Source: JAVBPR01 sp031549485 (lineage in GTDB: Bacteria > Bacillota > Clostridia > Oscillospirales > Feifaniaceae). Taken from it: DNA of 64,000 nt. Each line of letters starts with the position of its first letter. Within the stretch, counting starts at the first letter, position 1. The notes under the pieces were generated by a model, which had not been told where the DNA came from, ran no database searches, and was given only the letters and a program-made list of their open reading frames with translations. The position numbers and the translations under genes are program-made. Positions 17,071 to 25,511 of the stretch are shown one piece after another. Location of the stretch: NCBI GenBank assembly GCA_031549485.1, contig JAVBPR010000004.1:7124-71123 (forward strand), read 5' to 3'.

Positions 17071-17613
17071 TTATTGCTGCAAACGCAAGCGGCAAAAAAC
17101 TTTCAGAACGGCGATTTGCGTCTTTGCGTCTTTAATCTCGCCGGACATAACCATTTCATACGCTTTTTCTATCGGGATTCTTATTACCTCCAAAAATTCG
17201 TCCTCGTCGGGACAGAGGTCTCCGAAAGAAAGATTTTCGGCAAAGAAAATATAAATCTTTTCGTCTATATAACCGGGGGAAGGGTAAACGGTTCCGAGAA
17301 TGCTGAACTCCGCCGCGGATGCGCCGGTTTCCTCCAAAAGCTCGCGCCGGCCGCATTTTGCGGGTTCCTCATTAGGCTCAAGTTTGCCGGCAGGAATTTC
17401 GATTATCGCTTCGCCGTAAGGATATCTGAACTGCTTTACAAACAGAAGCTCGCGCTTATCGGTAAGCGCCGCGACGGCAACGCCGCCCGGGTGATGGACG
17501 ACTTCGCGGAAAGCTGTTTTTCCGTTTTCGAGCAGGGCGACGTCTTTATAAACATCAATAATTTTTCCCCGGAAAATTTCTTCTCTGTTTATTTGCTTTT
17601 CGAAAAGTTTCAT
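17071..17613 (-). CDS. nudF: Nudix hydrolase, ADP-ribose pyrophosphatase type
   Basis: A 180-residue enzyme with a complete Nudix box GX5EX7REUXEEXGU, read as GKLEPNEEPAKCGRRELLEETGA (residues about 80-102). The upstream FVKQFRYPYGEAIIEIPAG segment and the SPGYIDEKIYIFFAENL loop after the box are typical of ADP-ribose pyrophosphatases, which hydrolyse ADP-ribose to AMP and ribose-5-phosphate. AGGAGAAG precedes the ATG. No operon partner is evident. Symbol assigned by family resemblance only. Confidence 0.88.
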   Translation of the reverse strand: MKLFEKQINREEIFRGKIIDVYKDVALLENGKTAFREVVHHPGGVAVAALTDKRELLFVKQFRYPYGEAIIEIPAGKLEPNEEPAKCGRRELLEETGASAAEFSILGTVYPSPGYIDEKIYIFFAENLSFGDLCPDEDEFLEVIRIPIEKAYEMVMSGEIKDAKTQIAVLKVFCRLRLQQ

Positions 17614-17668
17614 ATCTTCTCCTTTAATTTTCTCGCTAAAATATTATATCATAGATTTATAAGAAATA

Positions 17669-17697
17669 TTGCACATAGGTAAAAGTGGTGATAAAAT
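17669..17697 (+). promoter_or_regulatory. Promoter for the 95-aa membrane protein
   Basis: TTGCAC, a 17-bp spacer and TAAAAT, 30 bases before the ATG at 17728. Confidence 0.55.
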
Positions 17698-17727
17698 CAA
17701 GACATATTATAAAGGGAGAATAAAAAG

Positions 17728-18015
17728 ATGATTACGGATTTGCTTGGAATTCATTTGGGATTTTGGGGCGATGCACTTGTAACGGCACTCGGCTGGGCAT
17801 TATTCTTTTTACCGACATATATTTCTTCGCATAAAAGAGCGGACAACGCAAAACTTGTTCTCGCATTTAACGCAATCGGTGTTTTGTGTCTCGATATAGG
17901 CGTTCGGTTTATTAAAGGAGATTCAAACAGCCTTTGGCAGATTGTATTATATGTTCTTGCCGGAATTGCCTGGGTTATCGCTTTGATACTTTCATTTAGA
18001 GGAAACAGAAGATAA
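17728..18015 (+). CDS. Small three-helix membrane protein
   Basis: A 95-residue hydrophobic protein with three predicted membrane helices: FWGDALVTALGWALFFLPTY, LVLAFNAIGVLCLDIGVRFI and WQIVLYVLAGIAWVIALILS. It ends in a short basic tail (FRGNRR). AAAGGGAG precedes the ATG. I do not recognise the family; it resembles other small unassigned integral membrane proteins of Clostridia. It has its own promoter and terminator. Confidence 0.7.
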   Translation: MITDLLGIHLGFWGDALVTALGWALFFLPTYISSHKRADNAKLVLAFNAIGVLCLDIGVRFIKGDSNSLWQIVLYVLAGIAWVIALILSFRGNRR

Positions 18016-18028
18016 ACTATATACAATA

Positions 18029-18056
18029 AAAACCGCCTTTAAAAAGGCGGTTTTTT
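18029..18056. terminator. Terminator between the small membrane protein and the GHKL kinase
   Basis: An AAACCGCC TTT AAAAAGGCGG-type stem with a T6 run on +; the A run on the left also allows use by the minus-strand kinase gene. Confidence 0.85.
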
Positions 18057-18071
18057 AATGTGTTTTATAAA

Positions 18072-19460
18072 TCAATCGGCCGGACAAATTTCAATATATA
18101 CCGTAAGCTGCAGGTTGTAATATTCATATTGCAAAATACAGTTTCCAAAGGCATCTAAAGTATTTCTCGCCTGCGAAACGCCAAGCCCGCTGTGATTTTC
18201 TTTTGTCGTTGCGCCTCTTACCGCGATATTACTTAAATCAACATCGGTTTTGGTGCTGTTTGAAATAACAATAAGAATATTTGAATTTCGTTTTTTCTTA
18301 ACTGTTATCGTAACGGATTTTTCTTCTGACTCCGCCGCAGCTTCGACGGCATTATCTATAAGGCAGGCGAGAGACCGGCAAAGACACATATTATCAATAT
18401 AAAAATCATTTATATCGGTACGTAAGTTTACCCTAAGCCATGCGCCGAGCTCACGAGCGTACTTTTGTTTTTCGAGAAGAAGAGATATGAACGCCGGATT
18501 TTGGTCATACCTCTCGTTTAAATCAAGCTGTTCTCCGGCCATTATTGTGGTATGACATAATTGTTCATGATAATTTTTTAAGCGGTTAAGATTACCAAGC
18601 TGTATGTACCCGCTATAAGTTTGGAGAATATTGTAAAAATCGTGTTTAAGTCCGCTGAAATCATCAAGAGTGCTGGAAAGTGAACTTATATGTGCAGAAA
18701 GATTTTGCATTTCGATTATTTTTGCTCGCGAGGACACCCGGTAATATGAAATAACTAAGGATAATATCATGCATAGCATCACAAAAAAGTATCCTAAAGC
18801 GGTGCTTGTAAAGAGCGGCGGAACGATAATAAAAAACGAAAAAGCAAGGCAGTTTATTGCGAAAGATGAAAATAAAGTTTTAGGAATAGATTTAACGAAA
18901 AGAGAATCCGGCACCGACGCGCTTAAAGGACGCCGCTTCAATAAGAAAATAAGGATTCTATAAATCAGATAAGTAATTAAAAGTCCGGATATTATCGATA
19001 AAATATCAATTAGGTAATTATGCGGTCCCGGCGGCTGCGAAAAGATACTGTTTCCTAAAATCTGCGATATTGCAGCAATTACAAGCGAGCATAAATATAG
19101 CATGGAATTATAATGTAGGGAACGATATTTTGACAGTTTTAAGACTTTTACTCCTAAACCGTACATTAAAAGAGCGTAAATCGGATCCGGAGTTACGACA
19201 AGCGCGTACTCGAGCGAAGTAAAAGAACGAAATCCGATTATTGCATAAGTAATGTAAATAGTTAGCGTATTAAGCAGAACCGAACAGAAAAAAGAGAAAA
19301 TGATTTTCTGTTTCGTGCTTGCATTCTCTTTGTATACTTTAAGAACCAAGTTTGTAATAATTAGCCCGAGCAAAAGATTGCCGATAATGGTGACGAAAAA
19401 AAGTGCTATTTCCATGCTTTTAGAATATGTGAAACAAAGGGATGTAAGCTCGCCAAACAC
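18072..19460 (-). CDS. AgrC-like GHKL sensor histidine kinase
   Basis: A 462-residue membrane kinase. About seven hydrophobic segments fill residues 15-255. A DHp-like stretch follows with the phospho-acceptor candidate His in FSGLKHDFYNILQTYSG, then a HATPase_c_5/GHKL domain: an N-box of form CLIDNAVEAAAES, and a Gly-rich GLGVSQARNTLDAF. This layout matches AgrC/ComD-type sensors of peptide signals. No LytTR regulator or peptide gene is adjacent. The GTG at 19460 is preferred because GGAG lies 8 bases upstream; an upstream TTG lacks an RBS, and ATG 19415 at the first membrane helix is an alternative. Confidence 0.8.
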   Translation of the reverse strand: MFGELTSLCFTYSKSMEIALFFVTIIGNLLLGLIITNLVLKVYKENASTKQKIIFSFFCSVLLNTLTIYITYAIIGFRSFTSLEYALVVTPDPIYALLMYGLGVKVLKLSKYRSLHYNSMLYLCSLVIAAISQILGNSIFSQPPGPHNYLIDILSIISGLLITYLIYRILIFLLKRRPLSASVPDSLFVKSIPKTLFSSFAINCLAFSFFIIVPPLFTSTALGYFFVMLCMILSLVISYYRVSSRAKIIEMQNLSAHISSLSSTLDDFSGLKHDFYNILQTYSGYIQLGNLNRLKNYHEQLCHTTIMAGEQLDLNERYDQNPAFISLLLEKQKYARELGAWLRVNLRTDINDFYIDNMCLCRSLACLIDNAVEAAAESEEKSVTITVKKKRNSNILIVISNSTKTDVDLSNIAVRGATTKENHSGLGVSQARNTLDAFGNCILQYEYYNLQLTVYIEICPAD

Positions 19461-19533
19461 AAAATCACTCCAGATATATATTTTTTTAGATGTAAGGAGC
19501 GTGGGGAAGATTTTTGTCCGATTTTGCAAAGTG

Positions 19534-20901
19534 CTATTTCATAATTTTCTTCACAAGAGAAAGCTTGTTTTTGTAAGGAGCATATCTTACCGGAATATCT
19601 ATTAAATTGGATTTTTTCAGGATGCTCTTTTTATGGGAAAAGGTATCAAAACTGCCTTTCCCGTGATAGCCGCCCATGCCGCTTTCGCCGACGCCGCCGA
19701 AAGGCATAAAAGATGAAGCCTGATGAACGACGGTGTCGTTTACGCAGCCTCCTCCGAACGAAAGGTGAGAGAGGATATGTTTTTCATTTTCCTTATTTGA
19801 AGTGAAAACATAGCCCGCAAGCGGTTTCGCCCTGCTTTGAACCTGCTTTACGGCGGATTTCAAATCTTCATATTCAATAATAGGAAGAACCGGCCCGAAA
19901 ATCTCTTCGGTCATTACCGGGCTGTCAAAGGAAACATTATTTAGCAAGGTCGGCTCAATTTTATTTTTCGATTCGTCGCTTCTGCCGCCGTGAAGGATTT
20001 CGCCGCTTGCGATAAGACCGGAGAGCCGGTCAAAATGCTTTTTCGTGATAATCTTTCCGAAATCAGGACTTTCAAGAGGATTTTCTCCATAAAAAAGTTT
20101 GATGTTTTCGATGATTTTATCGCAAAGCGCCTTTTTGACCGATTTATGGACAAGCAGATAATCGGGCGCGACACATGTCTGGCCGGAATTTAGAAATTTG
20201 CCCCATGCGATGCGCTTTGCCGCAAGCGGAATGTTTGCGGTTTCATCCACAAAGCAAGGGCTTTTGCCGCCGAGCTCAAGCGTAACCGGTGTAAGGTGCG
20301 CCGCGGCGGACTGCATGACAAGTTTTCCGACCGTGACACCGCCGGTAAAGAAGATATAATCAAATTTTTGACTTAGCAGTGTGGCGTTTGCCTCGCGCCC
20401 GCCCATGACAACCGTAAGGTATCCCGGATCGAAATTTTCGTTGATTATCTTTTCGATAATTTTGGACGTTTCGGAAGAATAATCGGAGGGCTTGATAACC
20501 GCGCAGTTCCCCGCGCACATCGCGCCGATTACAGGCGCAATCGTCAGCTGAAACGGATAATTCCAGGGCGACATTATTAGCGCAACGCCGAACGGCTCTG
20601 AGTATATTTTCGCGGATGATAAAAATTGGACTAAAGGAGTTTTAACGCGCACCGGCTTGGCCCATTTTCGCAAATGCTTGATAGTATAGGAAATTTCTTC
20701 AAGCATAAGGCCGACTTCGGTGGCATAGCCCTCGAATTCGGCTTTTCCTAAATCAGAATGAAGCGCGGCTAAAATCGCGCTCTCGTTATTTTTTATCGCT
20801 TCTTTTAGAGCTTTAAGCTGTTTTATTCGGAAATCAATATCAAGGGTTTTTCCCGATTCGAAAAACCGGCGCTGCAATAAGATTCGTTCTTCTGTTGTCA
20901 T
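19534..20901 (-). CDS. NAD(P)-dependent aldehyde dehydrogenase (class 3-like)
   Basis: A 455-residue ALDH oxidising aldehydes to acids. MSPWNYPFQLTIAP and KPSDYSSET form the cofactor site. LELGGKSPCFVDE carries the catalytic Glu, and GKFLNSGQTCVAPDYLL the nucleophilic Cys. EEIFGPVLPI and MPFGGVGESGMGGYHGKGSF are typical C-terminal ALDH motifs. The length and short C-terminal tail fit the class 3 (fatty/aromatic aldehyde) group. It lies 3 bases downstream of an iron-type alcohol dehydrogenase gene, so the pair may carry alcohol to aldehyde to acid, or the reverse. Confidence 0.92.
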   Translation of the reverse strand: MTTEERILLQRRFFESGKTLDIDFRIKQLKALKEAIKNNESAILAALHSDLGKAEFEGYATEVGLMLEEISYTIKHLRKWAKPVRVKTPLVQFLSSAKIYSEPFGVALIMSPWNYPFQLTIAPVIGAMCAGNCAVIKPSDYSSETSKIIEKIINENFDPGYLTVVMGGREANATLLSQKFDYIFFTGGVTVGKLVMQSAAAHLTPVTLELGGKSPCFVDETANIPLAAKRIAWGKFLNSGQTCVAPDYLLVHKSVKKALCDKIIENIKLFYGENPLESPDFGKIITKKHFDRLSGLIASGEILHGGRSDESKNKIEPTLLNNVSFDSPVMTEEIFGPVLPIIEYEDLKSAVKQVQSRAKPLAGYVFTSNKENEKHILSHLSFGGGCVNDTVVHQASSFMPFGGVGESGMGGYHGKGSFDTFSHKKSILKKSNLIDIPVRYAPYKNKLSLVKKIMK

Positions 20902-20904
20902 AGT

Positions 20905-22104
20905 TTAGCCCTCCGTAATTTCGTCGTATATTTTTTGCATATCCTCTGCGCCGAAAATCATCGGAACAGGGTAGAGCGGATTAGCTTCGCGCAGGGCTCT
21001 TTTTATCATAAGCGGAACGTCATCTTTTTTTATACAGTCAACCTTGCTTTCGATTTCCATGATTTTGTTAAGGTCGCGAATGCTTTTAATAAAGTTTTCC
21101 GCCTTTTCTTTTTCGTTTTCGCCGCCGACGCCGACCGCTTCGGCGAGCTCTGCAAGCGGCTTCCATGCGGTTTTGCCGTAATATTCAAGCACATATGGCA
21201 TGATGATTGCATTTGCAAGTCCGTGCGGGTAATTGTAAAATCCGCCGAGGGTGTGCGCTACCGCGTGAATATTGCCGACGTATGCGCGCGTAAAGGCAAC
21301 GCCCGCGAGATACGCCGCTTCCTGCATATTTACACGCGCATTCATATCGTTTCCGTTTTTATATGCGGCGTAAAGGTTTTCGTAAACTAATTTTGCGGCG
21401 CGCCTGCCATGCTCTTTTGTCTTTGCGGTTCCGCTGTGACCTATGTATGATTCAACCGCGTGGGTAAGCGCGTCCATTCCGGTAGTGGATGTGATATGCG
21501 GCGGAAGTCCCGCGGTGACGACAGGATCCAAAACCGCATAAAGAGGAATGAGAGCAGGATCATTAAGCGAATATTTTTCCGATGTTTTATCGTCTCTTAT
21601 GACGGCGGCGAGAGTTGTTTCGCTGCCTGTGCCCGCGGTTGTGGGAATGGCAAATAGGGGAGGCAGTTTTTTAAGAACCCTAAGCTCACCTTTCATTTTT
21701 TTAACGGTTTTATTCGGACGTGCAATTCTCGCGCCGACGCATTTCGCGCAGTCCATTGCGGAACCGCCGCCGAAGGCGATAATACCCTGACAACGATTAT
21801 CATGGTACATTTTCAAAGCCGCCTCGACATTGTCGATAGTCGGGTTTGGAACAACGTCGGCAAAAAGGGAATAAGCAACATCCGCCGATTTGAGAGCTTC
21901 GTATAATCCGTCTAAAAGACCGAGATGATGAAGCTCCGCGCCGGTTACTATAAGTACGTTGGATAAGCCGAGCGACCTAATAACTTCGGGCAGTTTTTTT
22001 ATGCTGTTTTCGCCTTTTATAAGTTTCGGCTCTCTCCACGGAAGAAAAGCGGATGCAACTCGAAAGCACCCCTGATATAACCGACAGTATAATTTATAAA
22101 ACAT
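20905..22104 (-). CDS. Iron-containing alcohol dehydrogenase
   Basis: A 399-residue group III (Fe-ADH) enzyme. The nucleotide-binding region shows GGGSAMDCAK, then IPTTAGTGSETT. Metal-ligand segments are TGMDALTHAVESYIGHSGT and YVGNIHAVAHTLGGFYNYPHG (Asp and three His). It acts on an unknown primary alcohol/aldehyde with NAD(P)H. It is first of a two-gene operon with the aldehyde dehydrogenase. A TATAAT -10 lies at about 22135-22140 on the minus strand in the AT-rich leader. Confidence 0.92.
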   Translation of the reverse strand: MFYKLYCRLYQGCFRVASAFLPWREPKLIKGENSIKKLPEVIRSLGLSNVLIVTGAELHHLGLLDGLYEALKSADVAYSLFADVVPNPTIDNVEAALKMYHDNRCQGIIAFGGGSAMDCAKCVGARIARPNKTVKKMKGELRVLKKLPPLFAIPTTAGTGSETTLAAVIRDDKTSEKYSLNDPALIPLYAVLDPVVTAGLPPHITSTTGMDALTHAVESYIGHSGTAKTKEHGRRAAKLVYENLYAAYKNGNDMNARVNMQEAAYLAGVAFTRAYVGNIHAVAHTLGGFYNYPHGLANAIIMPYVLEYYGKTAWKPLAELAEAVGVGGENEKEKAENFIKSIRDLNKIMEIESKVDCIKKDDVPLMIKRALREANPLYPVPMIFGAEDMQKIYDEITEG

Positions 22105-22253
22105 ATTTCACAATCCTTGAAATTTTTTTAAAATATTATATCACGTGAGGCAAAAAAATAATACATTTTGTTATAATTTTTATTCACAAATTTGAATAAT
22201 TTTACATTTTGATTTTATAATTTAAAACGATGAAAAAAGAATAAAAAATAATT

Positions 22254-22294
22254 GCAAAAAAACAAGCCGCCTCATGTAAGGCGGCTTGTTTTTT
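22254..22294 (-). terminator. tmRNA terminator
   Basis: An AACAAGCCGCC / GGCGGCTTGTT stem with an 8-base loop, followed on the minus strand by a T run, directly after the tmRNA CCA end. Confidence 0.9.
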
Positions 22295-22297
22295 GAT

Positions 22298-22644
22298 TGG
22301 TGGAGCCGGCGGGAATTGAACCCGCGTCCGAAAGCATTTCCATAAAGACATCTCCGAGCGCAGCCTGAAGTTTATATTTCCCTTGCTCAAACGCCGACAG
22401 GCGGGCTTAAGAGGTCGGTAGCTTCATTTGTCATGCTATGCGCAAAGCTTAACATAGTCACGTGCACCACTAAAAGTCGCCTCTTGCCGAGCCGTGGTCC
22501 TCACGGCAGAGACGGCAGCCTAATTAGGCTGCAACAGCAACTGTTTTGTTGTTGTTTAATTTATAAGTTGCGGCTTTTTACGGAGTACCGCACTCCGGCT
22601 CGCTTTCTTTACTTCTACACCCCCGTCGAAACCTTTACGGCCCC
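22298..22644 (-). ncRNA. ssrA: tmRNA (transfer-messenger RNA)
   Basis: About 347 nt. The 5' end GGGGCCG pairs with the 3' CGGCTCC to give a tRNA-like acceptor with a G3:U70 wobble, the alanyl-tRNA synthetase identity signal, then A and an encoded CCA. The 3' T arm GCGGGTTCAATTCCCGC and the 5' GTAAAGGTTTCGAC D-like segment are canonical. The tag frame reads ATYKLNNNKTVAVAA then TAA (resume codon GCA assumed). The hydrophobic -AVAA end fits recognition by ClpXP-type proteases, but the tag has no acidic residue. It lies downstream of smpB and an esterase gene on the same strand. Confidence 0.97.
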
Positions 22645-22720
22645 ATATTGATTACTCAAAAGGGGGCACATCCCCCTTTTGGGATCCCCCTCACAATCAC
22701 ACATGATTGTGGGGAAGGTG

Positions 22721-22749
22721 TAAATTGTCGAAATGAATTCGCCAATTTA
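22721..22749. repeat. 29-bp palindromic repeat, copy 1
   Basis: Arms TAAATTG/CAATTTA and CGAA/TTCG separated by one mismatch, loop ATGAA. An identical copy lies at 22882-22910. Confidence 0.85.
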
Positions 22750-22782
22750 CGATTGGTTTGAAACGCCAAATGGCACTGGGCC

Positions 22783-22838
22783 GGCTCTCGCGGGCGGAAC
22801 TAAGTTCCCCCGCGTGCCCCTTCCAGCCTCCGGCGGGA
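22783..22838. repeat. Dispersed GC-rich repeat, copy A
   Basis: Begins GGCTCTCGCGGGCGGAAC and continues through a TTCCCCC..GTGCCCC block. It matches 47973-48030 with scattered differences, in the same orientation. Confidence 0.7.
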
Positions 22839-22881
22839 CAGGAACGCATAATGGGATGGGATGAAACGGAAAAGGCTATTA

Positions 22882-22910
22882 TAAATTGTCGAAATGAATT
22901 CGCCAATTTA
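22882..22910. repeat. 29-bp palindromic repeat, copy 2
   Basis: Identical to 22721-22749. The two copies bracket the GC-rich dispersed repeat. Confidence 0.85.
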
Positions 22911-22940
22911 CAGGTCCGCTGCGGCGGGAATATAAAAACG

Positions 22941-23675
22941 TCAGATGACGGTTTTTAAAAAATTAGTACATTCGGGAAGCCAGCGCTGAACGTCGGGGTT
23001 TACATGAACCTCCTCATAACCTTCCTCTACCGTCTCCTCGGTGGCAAGCGAAAGGGCGTGAACGCCGTCGCGGAAAATGTGAAGCTCATATTGTACGCCG
23101 TTTTCCGAAAGTGCCTTCGCGAGAATCAGCGAATTGCAGGAACAGACACAAGGATCGTTAGATGTATGAAATATATATGCCGGCGGAGTATCTTTTGTCA
23201 CGTTATTCTCTATCGAAAGTTTTTTTGACTCCTCGACGCTAAGCTCTTTTCCGCAAAGATTTTCAAAGCTGCCCGCGCTGCAAAGAGGCGCGATATGAGA
23301 AATCACGGGATATCCGAGAATCATAGCGTCCGGCCGTTCTTCGTTTGTTTTCCACATTGTTCCCGCGCAGGCGGCAAGATGTCCGCCCGCCGAAAATCCG
23401 GCCACGGCGATTTTGCCCACGCTTTCTTTACGAAGAAGTTTTATAAGTGCCTGAACTTGTTCGAGCGCGAGAGGGAAGACGGCGGGTTTTACCGAATAAT
23501 GGATAACAGCCGCGTTATATCCTTCTTTTGCGAAAGCTTTGGCAATAGGCTCCGCTTCCCGCCACGAGGTTTCCTGATAACCGCCGCCGGGACAGACTAT
23601 TATGGTAGGGGCAACAGGTGAAACACCGTAATACTTAACTTTTGCCTCGCCGATATTAAAATCCTTAAATATCAT
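22941..23675 (-). CDS. Alpha/beta hydrolase (acetyl-esterase-like)
   Basis: A 244-residue cytosolic alpha/beta hydrolase. The oxyanion motif VCPGGGYQ is near residue 28. The nucleophile elbow GFSAGGHLA (Ser about 95), a late Asp in TSNDPCVC and His in DGVHALS complete the triad. This matches the BD-FAE/pNB-esterase-like group, often annotated as acetylxylan esterase-like. There is no signal peptide. Its start lies 5 bases after the smpB stop, so it is in an operon with smpB and upstream of ssrA. A link to trans-translation is not implied by its fold. Confidence 0.85.
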   Translation of the reverse strand: MIFKDFNIGEAKVKYYGVSPVAPTIIVCPGGGYQETSWREAEPIAKAFAKEGYNAAVIHYSVKPAVFPLALEQVQALIKLLRKESVGKIAVAGFSAGGHLAACAGTMWKTNEERPDAMILGYPVISHIAPLCSAGSFENLCGKELSVEESKKLSIENNVTKDTPPAYIFHTSNDPCVCSCNSLILAKALSENGVQYELHIFRDGVHALSLATEETVEEGYEEVHVNPDVQRWLPECTNFLKTVI

Positions 23676-23680
23676 ACCCG

Positions 23681-24148
23681 TTATCCTCGTGTTCTTTCTT
23701 TTATTCCGCGGTCGATTTCGCGCTCTGCCTGTTTTTTCGCAAGGCTTTCGCGCTTATCGTGCAGTTTTTTACCTTGGCAAAGGCCGATTTCGAGCTTGAC
23801 CTTTGAGCCGGAGAAATACAGCGAAAGGGGAATGAGCGTCAGCCCGTCTTTTTTCACCGAATTAAACAGCCGCAATATCTCGATTTTATGGGCAAGCAGC
23901 GTCCTTTTTCGCATCGGATCGCAGTTAAAGCGGTTTCCCTGTTCGTAGGGCGAAATATGCATTCCGATAACGCAAAGCTGCCCGCCGTCAATACTGCAAA
24001 ATGACTCTTTTAGATTTGCCTTACCCTGGCGAAGCGATTTTACCTCGGTCCCGGCGAGCGAGATTCCGGTTTCAAGCTTTTCAAGCACGAAATAATCATG
24101 ATAGGCTTTTTTATTGTTTGCGATTATTTTTATGTTTTTATCCGCCAA
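23681..24148 (-). CDS. smpB: SsrA-binding protein SmpB
   Basis: A 155-residue tmRNA-binding protein that delivers tmRNA to stalled ribosomes. Conserved elements are NKKAYHDYFVLEKLETGISL, GTEVKSLRQGKANLKESF, HISPYEQG, DPMRKRTLL, LIPLSLYF, KLEIGLCQGKKLHDKRES and the basic C-terminal tail DRGIKERTRG that enters the decoding site. TTG start at 24148 with GGAGGTGAG upstream. The near neighbourhood of ssrA (one gene between) is a common Firmicute arrangement. Confidence 0.97.
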   Translation of the reverse strand: MADKNIKIIANNKKAYHDYFVLEKLETGISLAGTEVKSLRQGKANLKESFCSIDGGQLCVIGMHISPYEQGNRFNCDPMRKRTLLAHKIEILRLFNSVKKDGLTLIPLSLYFSGSKVKLEIGLCQGKKLHDKRESLAKKQAEREIDRGIKERTRG

Positions 24149-24208
24149 AATCTCACCTCCTCATGTAATAATATAGTCTATCAAAATTATATGTGAATGT
24201 AAAGGAAA

Positions 24209-24234
24209 CTTCCCCGCCAAATATGGCAGGGAAG
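24209..24234 (-). terminator. Possible terminator after the LiaF-like gene
   Basis: On the minus strand a 10-bp CTTCCCTGCC/GGCGGGGAAG stem (one G:T pair) with a 6-base loop and a weak T-rich tail. Confidence 0.55.
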
Positions 24235-24261
24235 CCCAAAAAAATCAAAAATTTTATGTTT

Positions 24262-24963
24262 TTAGATATAAATAATTTCAATGCCGCTGAAAGAAGCTCG
24301 GCCGTTTAAAATTATCTCTCCGTTTGATGGTTCCGAAGCCTTGTTTTTCTCGCTTAGCCCGCCGAGGAAACAGTCGACATTGCAGATGACTTTCCAGTTT
24401 TTAGGAATATATAGTTCGACGCCTGAGAATGAAAGGTCGAGGTCGATTACAGCGCCTTCGGGCGAAAGGGTGCAGCCGTCAAAATATGCGCTGAGGCCGC
24501 CGAAACTGCAACGGATTTGAGCTCTTTGCAGATTCGGGCAGTTAAAATACTTTGTAGAGCCGCCGAAAACAACCGAGCTTGAAACATTGTTATCATCGAT
24601 ATTTTCGGTGGGAAAATCTTTTTTATCAATTCTTTTTGTAAAATTGTATTTATAGGCGCGGCCTTTAAAAATAATCGAAAAACCGATGCTAAGAAGAATC
24701 GCCGCTAAAATAAGCGACCATGTATTGACCTTTTCAAGGTGCAGAAGATTTTCGTAAAAATCCACCTTTACAAGCAGAGCGATGGGCAAGAACATGCCGA
24801 AAAAGTTGAGATGCGCGCAACTTGAAATAAAAACGGCGGCGGCGAGAATTGTGGCAATCAGCGCGAAAAGCTCGATTCCGATAAGGTATCCGAGCTGTGA
24901 GGCGATGACAAGCCCTGCGGACAGGATAAAAAACAGGCTCCAAAATATGCTTTTTGCTTTCAT
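24262..24963 (-). CDS. LiaF-like membrane protein
   Basis: A 233-residue protein. Four hydrophobic segments fill residues 1-115. The soluble C-terminal domain is beta-rich with repeated Gly-containing turns (VVFGGSTKYF, CSFGGLSAYFDGC, LSFSGVELYIPKNW, DCFLGGLSEKN, RASFSGIEI). This is the LiaF/YvqF C-terminal domain pattern (cell-wall stress response), found with LiaRS or LytTR proteins. It starts 5 bases after a LytTR gene, so the two form an operon. LytTR/LiaF pairs of this kind probably sense envelope stress; the target is unknown. Confidence 0.8.
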   Translation of the reverse strand: MKAKSIFWSLFFILSAGLVIASQLGYLIGIELFALIATILAAAVFISSCAHLNFFGMFLPIALLVKVDFYENLLHLEKVNTWSLILAAILLSIGFSIIFKGRAYKYNFTKRIDKKDFPTENIDDNNVSSSVVFGGSTKYFNCPNLQRAQIRCSFGGLSAYFDGCTLSPEGAVIDLDLSFSGVELYIPKNWKVICNVDCFLGGLSEKNKASEPSNGEIILNGRASFSGIEIIYI

Positions 24964-24968
24964 AAAAA

Positions 24969-25421
24969 TTATCTCCTTTCGTCAATTCTGTACCGCAGCT
25001 CTTTATAATAAAGGCGGGATACATAGACTTGTTTGTGGCTGCCTTGAAACGTTATCAGGCTTGACGCGCTAAGGTTTCGCGAAATTGATGCGATTTTATC
25101 GATGTTGATAATCGCCGATTTCGATATACGCATAAAGCCGGAAGGCAAGGCGGCCTCGATTTCATAAAGTTTCTTTTTAACGGTGTAAATATCATCCGCT
25201 GTATGGGCGAAAACCGATTCCTCGCCGGTTTCGAAAAATAAAACATCCGAAACGGGAAAAAAGAATTCGCTGCCCTGTTTGAAAAAAACAAACTTTGTTT
25301 TAAGAGAGGAAAGAGAGGATAAAGCCTTTTCGATAGAAGCGACTTTTTCGGTAAGGCCCGAACATCTAATAATCACTTCCTCCTCGGGAAGCCCTTCGGA
25401 TATTTCGATTTTTATCTTCAT
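24969..25421 (-). CDS. Stand-alone LytTR DNA-binding regulator
   Basis: A 150-residue protein with no receiver domain. An N-terminal alpha/beta segment of about 50 residues leads to a LytTR domain (residues about 52-148): DVLFFETGEESVFAHT, YTVKKKLYEIEAALPSGFMRISKSAIINIDKI and a C-terminal VYVSRLYYKELRYRI. LytTR domains bind direct repeats near promoters. The partner gene immediately downstream encodes a LiaF-like membrane protein that may control it, as in similar two-gene modules. Probably autoregulated; no operator recognised. Confidence 0.85.
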   Translation of the reverse strand: MKIKIEISEGLPEEEVIIRCSGLTEKVASIEKALSSLSSLKTKFVFFKQGSEFFFPVSDVLFFETGEESVFAHTADDIYTVKKKLYEIEAALPSGFMRISKSAIINIDKIASISRNLSASSLITFQGSHKQVYVSRLYYKELRYRIDERR

Positions 25422-25511
25422 TTTTGCCCTCCCTCAGTCGGATTATATTAGCGCGCAAAGGAGATTAAAAGTCTTTTACAGCAACAGGTGAAATTTGCGC
25501 GGTAAGTGGTA

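Larger units (their letters stand above)
22645..22940. other. Hairpin-rich spacer upstream of tmRNA
   Basis: No gene here. The spacer holds several inverted repeats: AAAAGGGGG/CCCCCTTTT at 22658-22680; a bulged CCCC-CACAATC/GATTGTG-GGGG stem at 22687-22714; and two copies of a 29-bp imperfect palindrome. A GC-rich block at 22783-22838 is repeated at 47973-48030. Confidence 0.75.
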
